Part shown: in pieces, positions 1 to 7,565 of the stretch | Position numbering within the stretch: the first letter of the stretch is position 1 | Layout of the letters: the number at the start of each line of letters is the position of its first letter | From: JBDLSY01 sp041170585 | Lineage (GTDB): Bacteria; Pseudomonadota; Gammaproteobacteria; Burkholderiales; Burkholderiaceae_C | Direction of reading: 5' to 3' | DNA: 31,321 nucleotides | Assembly (NCBI GenBank): GCA_041170585.1 | Contig: JBEDNN010000074.1 | Coordinates: 1-31,321, forward strand | Made by a program: the position numbers and the translations under genes | The notes under the pieces: model-generated | The model's database searches: none | Told to the model about the DNA's origin: nothing | The model's input: only the letters and a program-made list of their open reading frames with translations

Positions 1-15
1 ATTAATTAATTATAG

Positions 16-123
16 GGCATTGCTACTTTAATATGGTTAAAGTATATATTTCTAAAATTTTCTTAGCAAAATAAAGCTTGCGTAAGATAAAAAACACAAT
101 AACTATTTTTAAGTAGCAATACC
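16..123 (+). mobile_element. 108-bp MITE, copy 1
   Basis: Non-coding 108-bp element with imperfect terminal inverted repeats. The left end begins GGCATTGCTACTT and the right end, reverse-complemented, begins GGTATTGCTACTT. About 20 of the outer 24 positions pair. It is flanked by a perfect 8-bp direct repeat, AATTATAG, at 8-15 and 124-131, the signature of transposition. By eye the sequence is identical to the other three copies. It encodes no transposase, so movement would need an enzyme supplied elsewhere. The GG ends and AT-rich 8-bp duplication resemble families such as ISL3 or IS1595, but the family cannot be assigned here. Confidence 0.92.
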
Positions 124-350
124 AATTATAGTTTTAATTGTGTTGGTATGTTTATTGATTATATTAAATACTTATAATAAATAGTATTACTGATTAATAT
201 TAATTTTTTAATCAGTTATTCACAGGTATCTCCTGTAAAAAATATGGCTATTTTTTGTTTGTTTGGCGTTGCACCAAATGATAGTACATACTGAAGACTA
301 TACCAAAATACTAAAACATTTGTGTTTAGATATAGCTTCTTAAAATTTTT

Positions 351-458
351 GGCATTGCTACTTTAATATGGTTAAAGTATATATTTCTAAAATTTTCTTA
401 GCAAAATAAAGCTTGCGTAAGATAAAAAACACAATAACTATTTTTAAGTAGCAATACC
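351..458 (+). mobile_element. 108-bp MITE, copy 2
   Basis: Identical to copy 1 and in the same orientation, 227 bases further on. It has its own perfect 8-bp target duplication, AAATTTTT, at 343-350 and 459-466. The different flanking duplication shows a separate insertion rather than a local tandem duplication. Confidence 0.92.
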
Positions 459-561
459 AAATTTTTTAATTATCTACAAATTTAATTATTTGAAAATATA
501 CTTTAAAGATAATATAAATGTAGTATATATTATATAGATTAATATATACTACATAAATAAT

Positions 562-1443
562 TTACGCAATGGCTGCAGCACCACCAACAATTTCAGACAA
601 CTCTTTAGTAATTGCTGCTTGACGGGTTTTATTGTAGACTAACTGTAAATCACCAATAACTTTTTTTGCATTGTCAGAAGCAGACTTCATTGCCACCATT
701 CTAGCCGATTGTTCACAAGCCATATTTTCAGCTACAGCTTGATAAATCAGTGCTTCAACATAGCGTTGCAACAAATCATCTATAACGGTTTTTTGGTCAG
801 GTTCATACAAATAGTTCCAGTTATAAGCTGCTTGCTCTTTAGGTGTTTGCACCATATTATCGGCAGTTATAGGTACTAATTGCTCAATTTTTGGATGTTG
901 CTTCATACTATTTACAAAATCAGAAGATGCAATATAAACGGCATCGACCTCGCCTACTATGAATGCATCTAAAACAACTTTAATAGGACCCAGCAAGGTA
1001 TCTAAAACTGGACGATCACCCAGTTGTACTATACTAGAAACCACATCAATACCTAAACGATTCAAAAAACTTAAACCTTTAGTTCCGATAGCAATGGCTT
1101 TGATACCGATATTATCAGACTGCCAATCTTTTATTGTATTTAAAACAATGCGTTGTATATTAGTATTTAAACCACCACACAACCCTTTGTCAGTAGTTAT
1201 TAAAATAATCGCTACATTTTTAATAACAGAACGAGTAAGCAAATAAGGGTGTGCATATTCAGGATTACTATGACACAAGTGCGCAGTAATGTTACGAATC
1301 TTATCAGCATAAGGACGCGCATTACGCATACGCTCTTGAGCACGACGCATTTTAGAGGCAGCCACCATCTCCATTGCTTTGGTGATTTTTCTAGTATTTT
1401 GTACTGACTTAATTTTTACACGAATTTCTTTAGAGCTTGCCAC
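562..1443 (-). CDS. atpG: ATP synthase F1 subunit gamma
   Basis: Gamma forms the central rotor shaft of F1, coupling proton flow through Fo to catalysis in the alpha/beta ring at the inner membrane. The 293-residue product has the family's normal length. The conserved N-terminal helix (about residues 1-50, with KITKAMEMVAASKMRRAQ) and the C-terminal helix (about 240-293, with ENMACEQSARMVAMKSASDNA) pair as the coiled-coil shaft. The central stretch TDKGLCGGLN is also typical. The start is a GTG at 1443, preceded by an AAGGA ribosome-binding site about 9 nt upstream. It lies 26 bases behind atpA and would be co-transcribed with it. The usual next gene, atpD, is not seen downstream. Confidence 0.98.
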   Translation of the reverse strand: MASSKEIRVKIKSVQNTRKITKAMEMVAASKMRRAQERMRNARPYADKIRNITAHLCHSNPEYAHPYLLTRSVIKNVAIILITTDKGLCGGLNTNIQRIVLNTIKDWQSDNIGIKAIAIGTKGLSFLNRLGIDVVSSIVQLGDRPVLDTLLGPIKVVLDAFIVGEVDAVYIASSDFVNSMKQHPKIEQLVPITADNMVQTPKEQAAYNWNYLYEPDQKTVIDDLLQRYVEALIYQAVAENMACEQSARMVAMKSASDNAKKVIGDLQLVYNKTRQAAITKELSEIVGGAAAIA

Positions 1444-1469
1444 GATTGTATATCCTTGGTTTCAAATTT

Positions 1470-3014
1470 TTAATAAGAACCTGATTTTTTAAACTCTGCA
1501 GTAGCGGCATGCAAAGATTTTTCATCATCAGCTGAGATATTGCCTTTATTCATTACATCTGTTAATGCAGAGTGCTTTGACTTTAGATAAGACAACAGAG
1601 CTTTTTCAAAAACCAGCGCATGCTTAACTTCAACGTCATCCATATAGTTATTATTAACAGCGAATAAAGAAGCCGCCATTTCCCATACCTGCATTGGGGC
1701 GTACTGATTTTGCTTCATTAATTCAGTCACTAATTTACCACGCTCTAACTGTTTACGGGTGGCTTCGTCCAAATCAGAAGCAAATTGTGCAAATGCAGCT
1801 AATTCTCTATATTGTGCCAAAGCCAATCGAACACCAGCGCCAGTATCTTTACGCTTCATTATTTTTGTTTGAGCCGCACCGCCCACACGAGAGACTGAAA
1901 TACCCGCGTTAATCGCTGGACGGATACCCGCGTTAAACAAGTCTGTTTCCAAAAATATTTGACCGTCAGTAATTGAAATTACATTGGTAGGAACAAACGC
2001 TGACACATCGCCTGCTTGAGTTTCAATAATTGGCAAAGCGGTTAAAGAACCTGTCTTTCCTTTTACTAAACCCTTGGTAAATTTCTCAACATAATCAGCA
2101 TTCACACGCGCAGAACGCTCTAATAAACGACTATGTAAATAAAAGACATCACCTGGGTAAGCTTCACGGCCTGGTGGGCGGCGTAATAGTAATGAAATTT
2201 GACGGTAAGCAACCGCTTGCTTAGATAGATCATCATAAACAATTAGGGCATCTTCACCGCGATCGCGAAAATATTCACCCATTGTGCAGCCTGAATAAGG
2301 AGCAATAAATTGCATTGCAGCTGAATCAGATGCTGCTGCTGCAACCACTGTTGTATAAGCCATTGCACCAGACTCGGTAAGCTTACGAACTACACTGGCA
2401 ATCGTTGATGCTTTTTGACCGACAGCAACGTAGATACAGGTCATATTTTGACCTTTTTGATTGATAATAGCATCAACAGCGACGGCAGTCTTGCCTGTTT
2501 GGCGATCACCGATAATTAATTCTCGCTGACCACGACCGACTGGCACCATTGCATCAACTGACTTTAATCCTGTTTGTACGGGCTGATCAACTGACTGACG
2601 CGCAATTACGCCAGGCGCCACTTTTTCAATTACATCGCGTTCAGTTGTATTAATAGCACCTTTGCCATCAATAGGCTCACCTAAGGCATTAACCACTCTA
2701 CCTAATAAAGCGCGGCCCACTGGAACATCTAAAATTCGCCCTGTTGTTTTAACTACATCGCCTTCAGAAATACGCTTATAGTCTCCTAAAATAACCGCAC
2801 CCACTGAATCACGCTCCAAATTTAGAGCTAAACCAAACACATTGTTTGGAAATTCTAACATTTCACCTTGCATTACATCAGATAGACCATACACACGGCA
2901 GATACCATCTGTTACTGATACAACGCTCCCTTGATTACGAACATCAAGACTGACGCTGACACCACTAATGCGACTTTTAATTAAATCACTAATTTCTGAA
3001 GGGTTGAGTTGCAT
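1470..3014 (-). CDS. atpA: ATP synthase F1 subunit alpha
   Basis: Alpha is the regulatory nucleotide-binding subunit that alternates with beta in the F1 hexamer. The 514-residue length is standard. Residues 1-95 form the beta-barrel crown. The central nucleotide-binding domain holds the P-loop GDRQTGKT at residues 169-176, and SVSRVGGAAQ, carrying the arginine finger that reaches into the beta site, lies near 375. The helical C-terminal domain completes the protein. A GGAG ribosome-binding site sits just upstream of the ATG at 3014. The 172-base gap to atpH is unusually long and contains a perfect 9-bp inverted repeat (3074-3082 with 3117-3125) but no gene. Confidence 0.99.
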   Translation of the reverse strand: MQLNPSEISDLIKSRISGVSVSLDVRNQGSVVSVTDGICRVYGLSDVMQGEMLEFPNNVFGLALNLERDSVGAVILGDYKRISEGDVVKTTGRILDVPVGRALLGRVVNALGEPIDGKGAINTTERDVIEKVAPGVIARQSVDQPVQTGLKSVDAMVPVGRGQRELIIGDRQTGKTAVAVDAIINQKGQNMTCIYVAVGQKASTIASVVRKLTESGAMAYTTVVAAAASDSAAMQFIAPYSGCTMGEYFRDRGEDALIVYDDLSKQAVAYRQISLLLRRPPGREAYPGDVFYLHSRLLERSARVNADYVEKFTKGLVKGKTGSLTALPIIETQAGDVSAFVPTNVISITDGQIFLETDLFNAGIRPAINAGISVSRVGGAAQTKIMKRKDTGAGVRLALAQYRELAAFAQFASDLDEATRKQLERGKLVTELMKQNQYAPMQVWEMAASLFAVNNNYMDDVEVKHALVFEKALLSYLKSKHSALTDVMNKGNISADDEKSLHAATAEFKKSGSY

Positions 3015-3186
3015 AAATGCTCCAACAATAATATTAAATTCTGAATCAAGACTTACTACAGTGCGTCCAAAAACATAGTTTTTTATTTACACTGAATTAA
3101 GCCCATACGTTAAACCAAAACTATGACAATTTATCACACTAAATTAATCATATTAGATAAATGACTTAGGTTATAAATACCTATAA

Positions 3187-3732
3187 TCAAACTACCAATG
3201 CTGCTTTCATAGCTTCTAACTGGGCTTTTACTGATGTATCTAGTACTTGATCACCCACACTCACACGAACACCACCAATTAAAGTAGTATCTACTATCAC
3301 CACTGGTTTAAGACATGTACCGAATTTTTTTTGTAAACTAACTATCAGACTAGATAGCTGATCAACAGTTAAAGCGAAGGCGCTAGTAATAATAACTTCA
3401 TTAGCACCCTCTGACTTATTTTTGAGCAGTGTAAACTGTTCATTAATTGTAGGCAATAAAAATAGACGCTTGTTTTGAACCAATACCGTTAAAAAATTAG
3501 ATATTAATTTAGATGGAGATGCTTTATGTTGAGCGTTAAAAGCAAAAAGTAGCGAGTCAACTTGTTCTTTTTGACTTAAAAAAGGATTTTTAAACAGTGA
3601 CTGTACTATTTGACTATCAACCACAGTATTAAGAGACAGCAGTTCAGCTTGAATTTTAATAACATCATTCGATTGAGTAGCAGAAAATAAAGCCTCTGCA
3701 TAGGGACGGGCGATAGTTGAAAGTTCAGCCAT
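3187..3732 (-). CDS. atpH: ATP synthase F1 subunit delta
   Basis: Delta (OSCP-like) caps the alpha/beta hexamer and ties it to the peripheral stalk made of subunit b. The 181-residue product has the normal size. The N-terminal helical bundle opens with STIARPYAEALF, a typical delta opening. The C-terminal signature is VDTTLIGGVRVSVGDQVLDTSVKAQLE (residues about 148-174), diagnostic for the family. A GGAG ribosome-binding site precedes the ATG. It is 22 bases downstream of atpF. A small hairpin (3167-3171 with 3179-3183) sits directly after the stop codon but is too weak to call a terminator. Confidence 0.97.
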   Translation of the reverse strand: MAELSTIARPYAEALFSATQSNDVIKIQAELLSLNTVVDSQIVQSLFKNPFLSQKEQVDSLLFAFNAQHKASPSKLISNFLTVLVQNKRLFLLPTINEQFTLLKNKSEGANEVIITSAFALTVDQLSSLIVSLQKKFGTCLKPVVIVDTTLIGGVRVSVGDQVLDTSVKAQLEAMKAALVV

Positions 3733-3754
3733 AAAAGTTTACTCCAAATACCAA

Positions 3755-4225
3755 TTACAGTTTAGTTTTAAGCGCAGTCAATAAATCAACATGAGTAGAT
3801 GCATTGACTTCACGCTTTAAGATTTGCTCCGCACCTGATATTGCCAACGAAGCAACTTGTTCACGCAAGGATTGTTTAGCAAGAAACATTTGTTGCTCAA
3901 CCTCAATCTTAGCAGTCTGTAACATTCTCGAACATTCTACTTCAGCAGCGGCTTTGGCTTCAGCAATAATATTTATTGCTTGTTTTTCGGCATCAACCAC
4001 TAGGATTTTATTATCTAGTTTAGCTTGCGCTAACTCTACCTTTACTTGTTTTTCTACTTCAGCTAAATTAGCTTGGGCTAATTCCGCAGCTTTAAGGCCA
4101 CTGGCTATTTTATCACGGCGCTCATCTAATGCAGTACATACAGGTGGCCAAACAAAGCGAGATACAAACCACGCTAAAGTAAAAAATACAAAGACTTGAA
4201 CAATAAAGGTGGCGTTTAAATTCAC
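3755..4225 (-). CDS. atpF: ATP synthase Fo subunit b
   Basis: Subunit b forms the peripheral stalk that stops F1 rotating with the c-ring. The 156-residue product has one N-terminal membrane helix (about residues 5-27, FIVQVFVFFTLAWFVSRFVW) followed by a long, alanine- and charge-rich helix (about 30-140) that dimerises as a coiled coil in the cytoplasm. The start is a GTG at 4225 preceded by AAGGAAG. It is separated from atpE by a 145-base gap that carries two hairpins, listed separately. Size and layout are those of ordinary bacterial b subunits. Confidence 0.97.
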   Translation of the reverse strand: MNLNATFIVQVFVFFTLAWFVSRFVWPPVCTALDERRDKIASGLKAAELAQANLAEVEKQVKVELAQAKLDNKILVVDAEKQAINIIAEAKAAAEVECSRMLQTAKIEVEQQMFLAKQSLREQVASLAISGAEQILKREVNASTHVDLLTALKTKL

Positions 4226-4318
4226 AACCAGCTTCCTTCACAATAAATCATTTTCATAAATAAATTTTTATAATTGAAGCAAATAAATAAAAATAACACT
4301 GATTCAATTACACCGAAG

Positions 4319-4369
4319 ACAAGCTCTGATTAATGTAGAGCTTGTTAATCATAATACTTTGCAGTATTA
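4319..4369 (-). promoter_or_regulatory. Two stem-loops in the atpE–atpF gap
   Basis: Directly after the atpE stop codon there is a perfect 7-bp stem with a 4-nt loop (4352-4358 with 4363-4369), then a perfect 9-bp stem with a 9-nt loop (4319-4327 with 4337-4345). Neither is followed by a U-run on the transcribed strand, so they are not standard terminators. Such hairpins can protect the 3' end of a processed mRNA. The c subunit is needed in many copies per enzyme, so a role in raising atpE mRNA relative to its neighbours is plausible but inferred. Confidence 0.55.
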
Positions 4370-4370
4370 C

Positions 4371-4613
4371 TTAACCTTTAAATGGATTTACAAATGCAAA
4401 TGTCATTGAAACACCAACACCAATTAAAAACGCAGCTTCGATTAAACCTGCCAATAAAAGCAACTTTGTCTGTAAAGGCTCCATTATTTCTGGCTGACGA
4501 GCACAAGCATCTAAGTAACGACCACCAACATAAGCAATTCCAGAGCAGGCAGCAACAGCACCAAAAGTTACAATCACGCCACAAACTAAAGCAACAACAA
4601 CAACATCAGTCAT
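4371..4613 (-). CDS. atpE: ATP synthase Fo subunit c
   Basis: Subunit c assembles into the membrane rotor ring that carries protons. The 80-residue protein is a two-helix hairpin: helix 1 about residues 5-35, a polar loop with RQP at 39-41, and helix 2 about 46-77. The ion-binding carboxylate is Glu59 (AGLIEAAFLIG). Glu at this site is common in Betaproteobacteria, whereas E. coli has Asp. The Gln in helix 1 and the Ser/Thr beside the Glu that mark sodium-coupled rings are missing, so proton coupling is expected. TGGAG precedes the ATG as a good ribosome-binding site. Confidence 0.98.
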   Translation of the reverse strand: MTDVVVVALVCGVIVTFGAVAACSGIAYVGGRYLDACARQPEIMEPLQTKLLLLAGLIEAAFLIGVGVSMTFAFVNPFKG

Positions 4614-4682
4614 AATAAAACTCCATTTTAAAAGTGAAAAATACTACCAAAAATCAAAATAAATAACACCATTCAAACAATG

Positions 4683-5510
4683 TTAATGCTTTTCATGTGC
4701 CTGACCTAAATATACTAGAGCTAACATCATCATAATAAAAGCTTGAAGTGCAATTACTAAAATATGAAATATTGCCCAAACCGAACCCAGCAACCAGTGT
4801 GATAAAAATCCCCACCAAGTCCAAGTAGCCCCTAGTAGAGCAATTAACATGAAAATCAATTCACCTGCGTACATGTTTCCAAATAAACGCATTGCTAAGG
4901 AAATGCTTTTTGCAAGATAACCTAATACATTTTCAAAAAAATTGGCAGGTGCCAAAGCAGTTTTGGCAATTAAACTAGAGGCATGAAAAGGAGATGTAAA
5001 TAATCCAGATACAAAATTTTTACCACCATGGGCTTTAATACCACACATAATACATATTAAAACTACGCCCAAAGAAACTCCAAAAGTACCATTCAGATCC
5101 GCTGTAGGAACTGGTTTAAAGTAATGTACATCAATTTTTAATGTATGTAGCAACGTTACCATCATATCTACAGGAAAAAAATCAATAGCATTCATAAATA
5201 ATACCCAAACGAATATAGTCAGTGCTAAAGCAGCAATAAAACTGAAATCTTTAGCATTGCTAACGATAGACTTTGATTGTCCTGCAGCCATGTCAACCAC
5301 AACTTCAAACAAAGCTTGGGTACGACTAGGTACACCAGCAACTGACTTGCGAGCGATTAACCACATCGTAAGCGCAGCTAAAACCGCACACATCACTGAC
5401 ATAATAATCGTATCATAGTTAAGAACACCCATATCAATTAAACCAACTTGATCACGATTAGACCAATTTTTTAAATGGTGTTTGATATACTCTGATGATG
5501 AACCTGCCAT
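4683..5510 (-). CDS. atpB: ATP synthase Fo subunit a
   Basis: Subunit a forms the two proton half-channels against the c-ring. I place the start at the ATG at 5510 (MAGSSSEYIKHHL), because this matches the family's usual opening, has GGGA about 8 nt upstream, and avoids overlap with atpI. The frame stays open upstream to 5552. The product is then 275 residues with five to six membrane helices. The stator arginine is in LAMRLFGNMYAGELIFML near the C-terminal third, and the last helix ends with LVYLGQAHE. All spacing is normal for the family. Confidence 0.97.
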   Translation of the reverse strand: MAGSSSEYIKHHLKNWSNRDQVGLIDMGVLNYDTIIMSVMCAVLAALTMWLIARKSVAGVPSRTQALFEVVVDMAAGQSKSIVSNAKDFSFIAALALTIFVWVLFMNAIDFFPVDMMVTLLHTLKIDVHYFKPVPTADLNGTFGVSLGVVLICIMCGIKAHGGKNFVSGLFTSPFHASSLIAKTALAPANFFENVLGYLAKSISLAMRLFGNMYAGELIFMLIALLGATWTWWGFLSHWLLGSVWAIFHILVIALQAFIMMMLALVYLGQAHEKH

Positions 5511-5526
5511 ATATAGTCCCAAATGA

Positions 5527-5928
5527 TTATTTTGAAAAATTGTACCATACACTGCATAGCGTTGGCGACAACACCATACTAATTAAACCTATAAAAAATC
5601 CTTGCCAAACCCAGTGAAAATCTTTTAGTATAAATAATGAACCCGCTAAACAAATACCGCTTAATATTGTTTTTAAAAATAAAGCTATGAATATTATATG
5701 TGAGCTAACATTACCTTGCAATATTTTATGTCGCCACCAAACACCTAAAATAAGACTGGGAATAAAAATAGATAAACCAGAGAACAAAATATTTACTGCC
5801 GATAAATAACTAAAAAACACAGCAGCAACCAAAGCTAAACTTATCAACAACAAGCACTGAAAAATTAACACTGACCGAACATCTTTACGCCATACAGACA
5901 AAGCAACTGTGTTGGGTGTATCTTGCAT
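5527..5928 (-). CDS. atpI: ATP synthase-associated protein AtpI
   Basis: AtpI is a small membrane protein encoded first in many atp operons. It is reported to help c-ring assembly or Mg2+ handling, but it is not a structural subunit. The 133-residue product has four predicted hydrophobic helices (about 20-42, 45-63, 78-100, 107-127), which is the family layout. The identification rests on size, topology and position directly before atpB, since sequence conservation in this family is low. The ATG at 5928 has no clear ribosome-binding site. It is the first gene of the operon seen here. Confidence 0.85.
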   Translation of the reverse strand: MQDTPNTVALSVWRKDVRSVLIFQCLLLISLALVAAVFFSYLSAVNILFSGLSIFIPSLILGVWWRHKILQGNVSSHIIFIALFLKTILSGICLAGSLFILKDFHWVWQGFFIGLISMVLSPTLCSVWYNFSK

Positions 5929-5968
5929 ATTATTTTATAGTTGAATCAACACAAATTTAAATCTACAT

Positions 5969-6012
5969 TTAATAATTTCTTAATAATTTCTTAATAATTT
6001 CTTAATAATTTC
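5969..6012. repeat. Tandem repeat, four 11-bp units upstream of atpI
   Basis: The unit TTAATAATTTC is repeated four times without change (5969, 5980, 5991, 6002) and is followed by a partial fifth copy. It occupies the leader between any atp promoter and the atpI start. It looks like a replication-slippage array, and copy number may vary between strains. Confidence 0.85.
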
Positions 6013-6041
6013 TTAAAATTTTTTTATCACAAAACTCAGTG

Positions 6042-6069
6042 ATTATAGAGCAAAAATGTTAATTTTTGC
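6042..6069 (-). promoter_or_regulatory. Possible -10 box and hairpin between holA and atpI
   Basis: On the minus strand TATAAT occurs at 6047-6042, about 114 bases upstream of the atpI start, and could be the -10 box of the atp operon. No convincing -35 element is seen at the usual spacing. Immediately before it on that strand is a perfect 8-bp stem with a 4-nt loop (6050-6057 with 6062-6069), 12 bases after the holA stop codon, which may mark the end of the holA transcript. Both readings are tentative. Confidence 0.35.
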
Positions 6070-6081
6070 CATTAAAAGACA

Positions 6082-7005
6082 TCAATTAGCTATCAAAGAT
6101 ATAAAAAAACGCAACCTAGCCCAACCATCACCTATTGCAACGCCCTTAAATTCTTGATCAATGTGAGCTAATTGATAGGCTGCGTTGGCTATGTTATCAA
6201 GGCTTAATTTTGTTTGAGCACTATTTTTTATTAACATACGCAATACTTCTGATGTCTGCCAAATAATTAAGGGCAAAGCCTCTTTTTCAGATTCTAAACT
6301 ATCCAATATTTTTAGCGCACGAATACCATCACCAACTTGTAAAGCTTGAGAAAACTGCTGCATATCATACCGCGCTACATCAAGTACCGCATCGCGTACT
6401 GTCGCTAAATCAATAATACCTGCTGGGCAGAGTAAAGATAGCTTTAATAGTTCTTGTTGTGCCGCCAGTAAATTACCTTCTGTTTGTAATGCAATCCACT
6501 GCGCTGCTTCTGATGACAACTGCAAGCCATTTAATAGCGCACGTTGAATTAACCAATTGGGCAATTGATCTAAAGAAATACTATTACCCTCAACAACAAC
6601 CCCAGCAGCAGTTAAAGCATTAAACCAAGCCGATTTAAACTGCTCTCTTTCTAATTGCGGCAAAATAATTAAAGTAACCGTTGATTCTGGTAAATAATTG
6701 GCCAAAGAAATTAAAGCCTGTGCACCGATTTTACCGGGTTTTCCTGTAGGGATACGAATATCTAGTACCCGTAAATCACCGAATAAACTTAATGTACCGG
6801 CTGCTAAAGACAGATCACCCCAATCACTTTTAGCATCAAACTGTAATAGCGTACGTTCAGTATAGCCCACCGTTTTTGCAGCGAGTCGAATAGCATCTGC
6901 CGCCTCCATAACCAATAATGGTGCAGCACCATGTAATACGTATAAGGCTGACACCCCTTTTTTAAGGTGATGCGGTAGCTGTGTAGTGCTAAGTTGTATC
7001 GCCAT
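6082..7005 (-). CDS. holA: DNA polymerase III subunit delta
   Basis: Delta is the clamp-loader subunit that pries open the beta sliding clamp during replication. The 307-residue length is in the family range. The N-terminal domain (ALYVLHGAAPLLVMEAADAIR, residues about 20-40) matches the AAA+-like fold that has lost ATP binding. LNGLQLSSEAAQWIALQTEGNLLAAQQELLKLSLL (about 154-188) is the typical helical lid region, and the C-terminal collar domain follows. It lies 17 bases after lptE, the usual neighbour of holA in proteobacteria. The family diverges strongly, so the call rests on both motifs and context. Confidence 0.93.
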   Translation of the reverse strand: MAIQLSTTQLPHHLKKGVSALYVLHGAAPLLVMEAADAIRLAAKTVGYTERTLLQFDAKSDWGDLSLAAGTLSLFGDLRVLDIRIPTGKPGKIGAQALISLANYLPESTVTLIILPQLEREQFKSAWFNALTAAGVVVEGNSISLDQLPNWLIQRALLNGLQLSSEAAQWIALQTEGNLLAAQQELLKLSLLCPAGIIDLATVRDAVLDVARYDMQQFSQALQVGDGIRALKILDSLESEKEALPLIIWQTSEVLRMLIKNSAQTKLSLDNIANAAYQLAHIDQEFKGVAIGDGWARLRFFISLIAN

Positions 7006-7022
7006 TTTTATTAATTAATGTA

Positions 7023-7556
7023 TTAATGACGCGGAACAGCAGCACTTAATCGCGTCAAAATGGCTTGATTTAGTTCATCTTGAATAGTCCGATATAAATC
7101 GGCTTCTTCAAGTTCTTTAGCCAGCATTAAATTATCGTTATAGGTAAAATCACGTTGTTTATTAAGCGTAATCGTGTCTAACCAAATATTATTTTGATCA
7201 TCAAACAAACGTATAGTCACTGACTGTCGCAATTGGTACTCACGGACACGCCCAGCAGCATTGGTAGATAATACTACTTTTTCACGCCTCTCGTTACTCA
7301 ATAATAATAAAGGTAAACTCAATGCTTCAGAATCAGCATTGAGTACTACGTGAATACCTTTTGCGATTAAACTGGTTTTTACAGTGTTTAATAATAAACT
7401 GCTTGCGTCTGTTTGAAGCCTTATTGTTATAAAAGGCAAGGGTTTAGAATTGTGTTTTAAAGTAAAACCACAGCCCGCTAATACACACACAACCAAAACG
7501 TACACAACCAAGGTTGATGGACTAAAAGTCGGTATACGCTTTAAACTAAACCCCAT
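7023..7556 (-). CDS. lptE: LPS-assembly lipoprotein LptE
   Basis: LptE plugs the LptD barrel and helps insert lipopolysaccharide in the outer membrane. The 177-residue product has an N-terminal membrane segment (about residues 14-28) ending in the lipobox LAGC, with Cys29 as the lipidated residue. GFTLK directly after the cysteine is typical of LptE. The mature part has the alternating strand pattern of the family, and REYQLRQSVTIRLFD aligns with its conserved core. It sits 9 bases after yidC and 17 before holA. leuS is the more usual gene ahead of lptE-holA, so its replacement by yidC is a local rearrangement. Confidence 0.93.
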   Translation of the reverse strand: MGFSLKRIPTFSPSTLVVYVLVVCVLAGCGFTLKHNSKPLPFITIRLQTDASSLLLNTVKTSLIAKGIHVVLNADSEALSLPLLLLSNERREKVVLSTNAAGRVREYQLRQSVTIRLFDDQNNIWLDTITLNKQRDFTYNDNLMLAKELEEADLYRTIQDELNQAILTRLSAAVPRH

Positions 7557-7565
7557 AACAACGCC

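Larger units (their letters stand above)
1..561. other. Gene-free region downstream of atpG with two MITE copies
   Basis: No credible coding sequence was found in this very AT-rich stretch. It contains MITE copies at 16-123 and 351-458. Between them is a perfect 9-bp inverted repeat (189-197 with 208-216, 10-nt loop) and a small GC-richer hairpin (222-226 with 232-236). Neither hairpin has the U-run of a standard intrinsic terminator in the direction of atpG transcription. In most bacteria atpD and atpC follow atpG after a short gap. Here at least 561 bases separate atpG from whatever comes next. Confidence 0.7.

Noticed and set aside
265..275. Short GGCGTTGCA match to the MITE end between copies 1 and 2
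   Set aside because: Too short, with no paired end or flanking duplication.
4371..4613. Sodium-coupled ATP synthase
   Set aside because: Glu59 alone is not diagnostic. The accompanying Gln in helix 1 and Ser/Thr next to the Glu are missing.
4382..4615. Long rightward open frame across atpE
   Set aside because: It is the complement of atpE, glutamine/histidine-rich by reversal of a conserved gene, with no family resemblance or ribosome-binding site.
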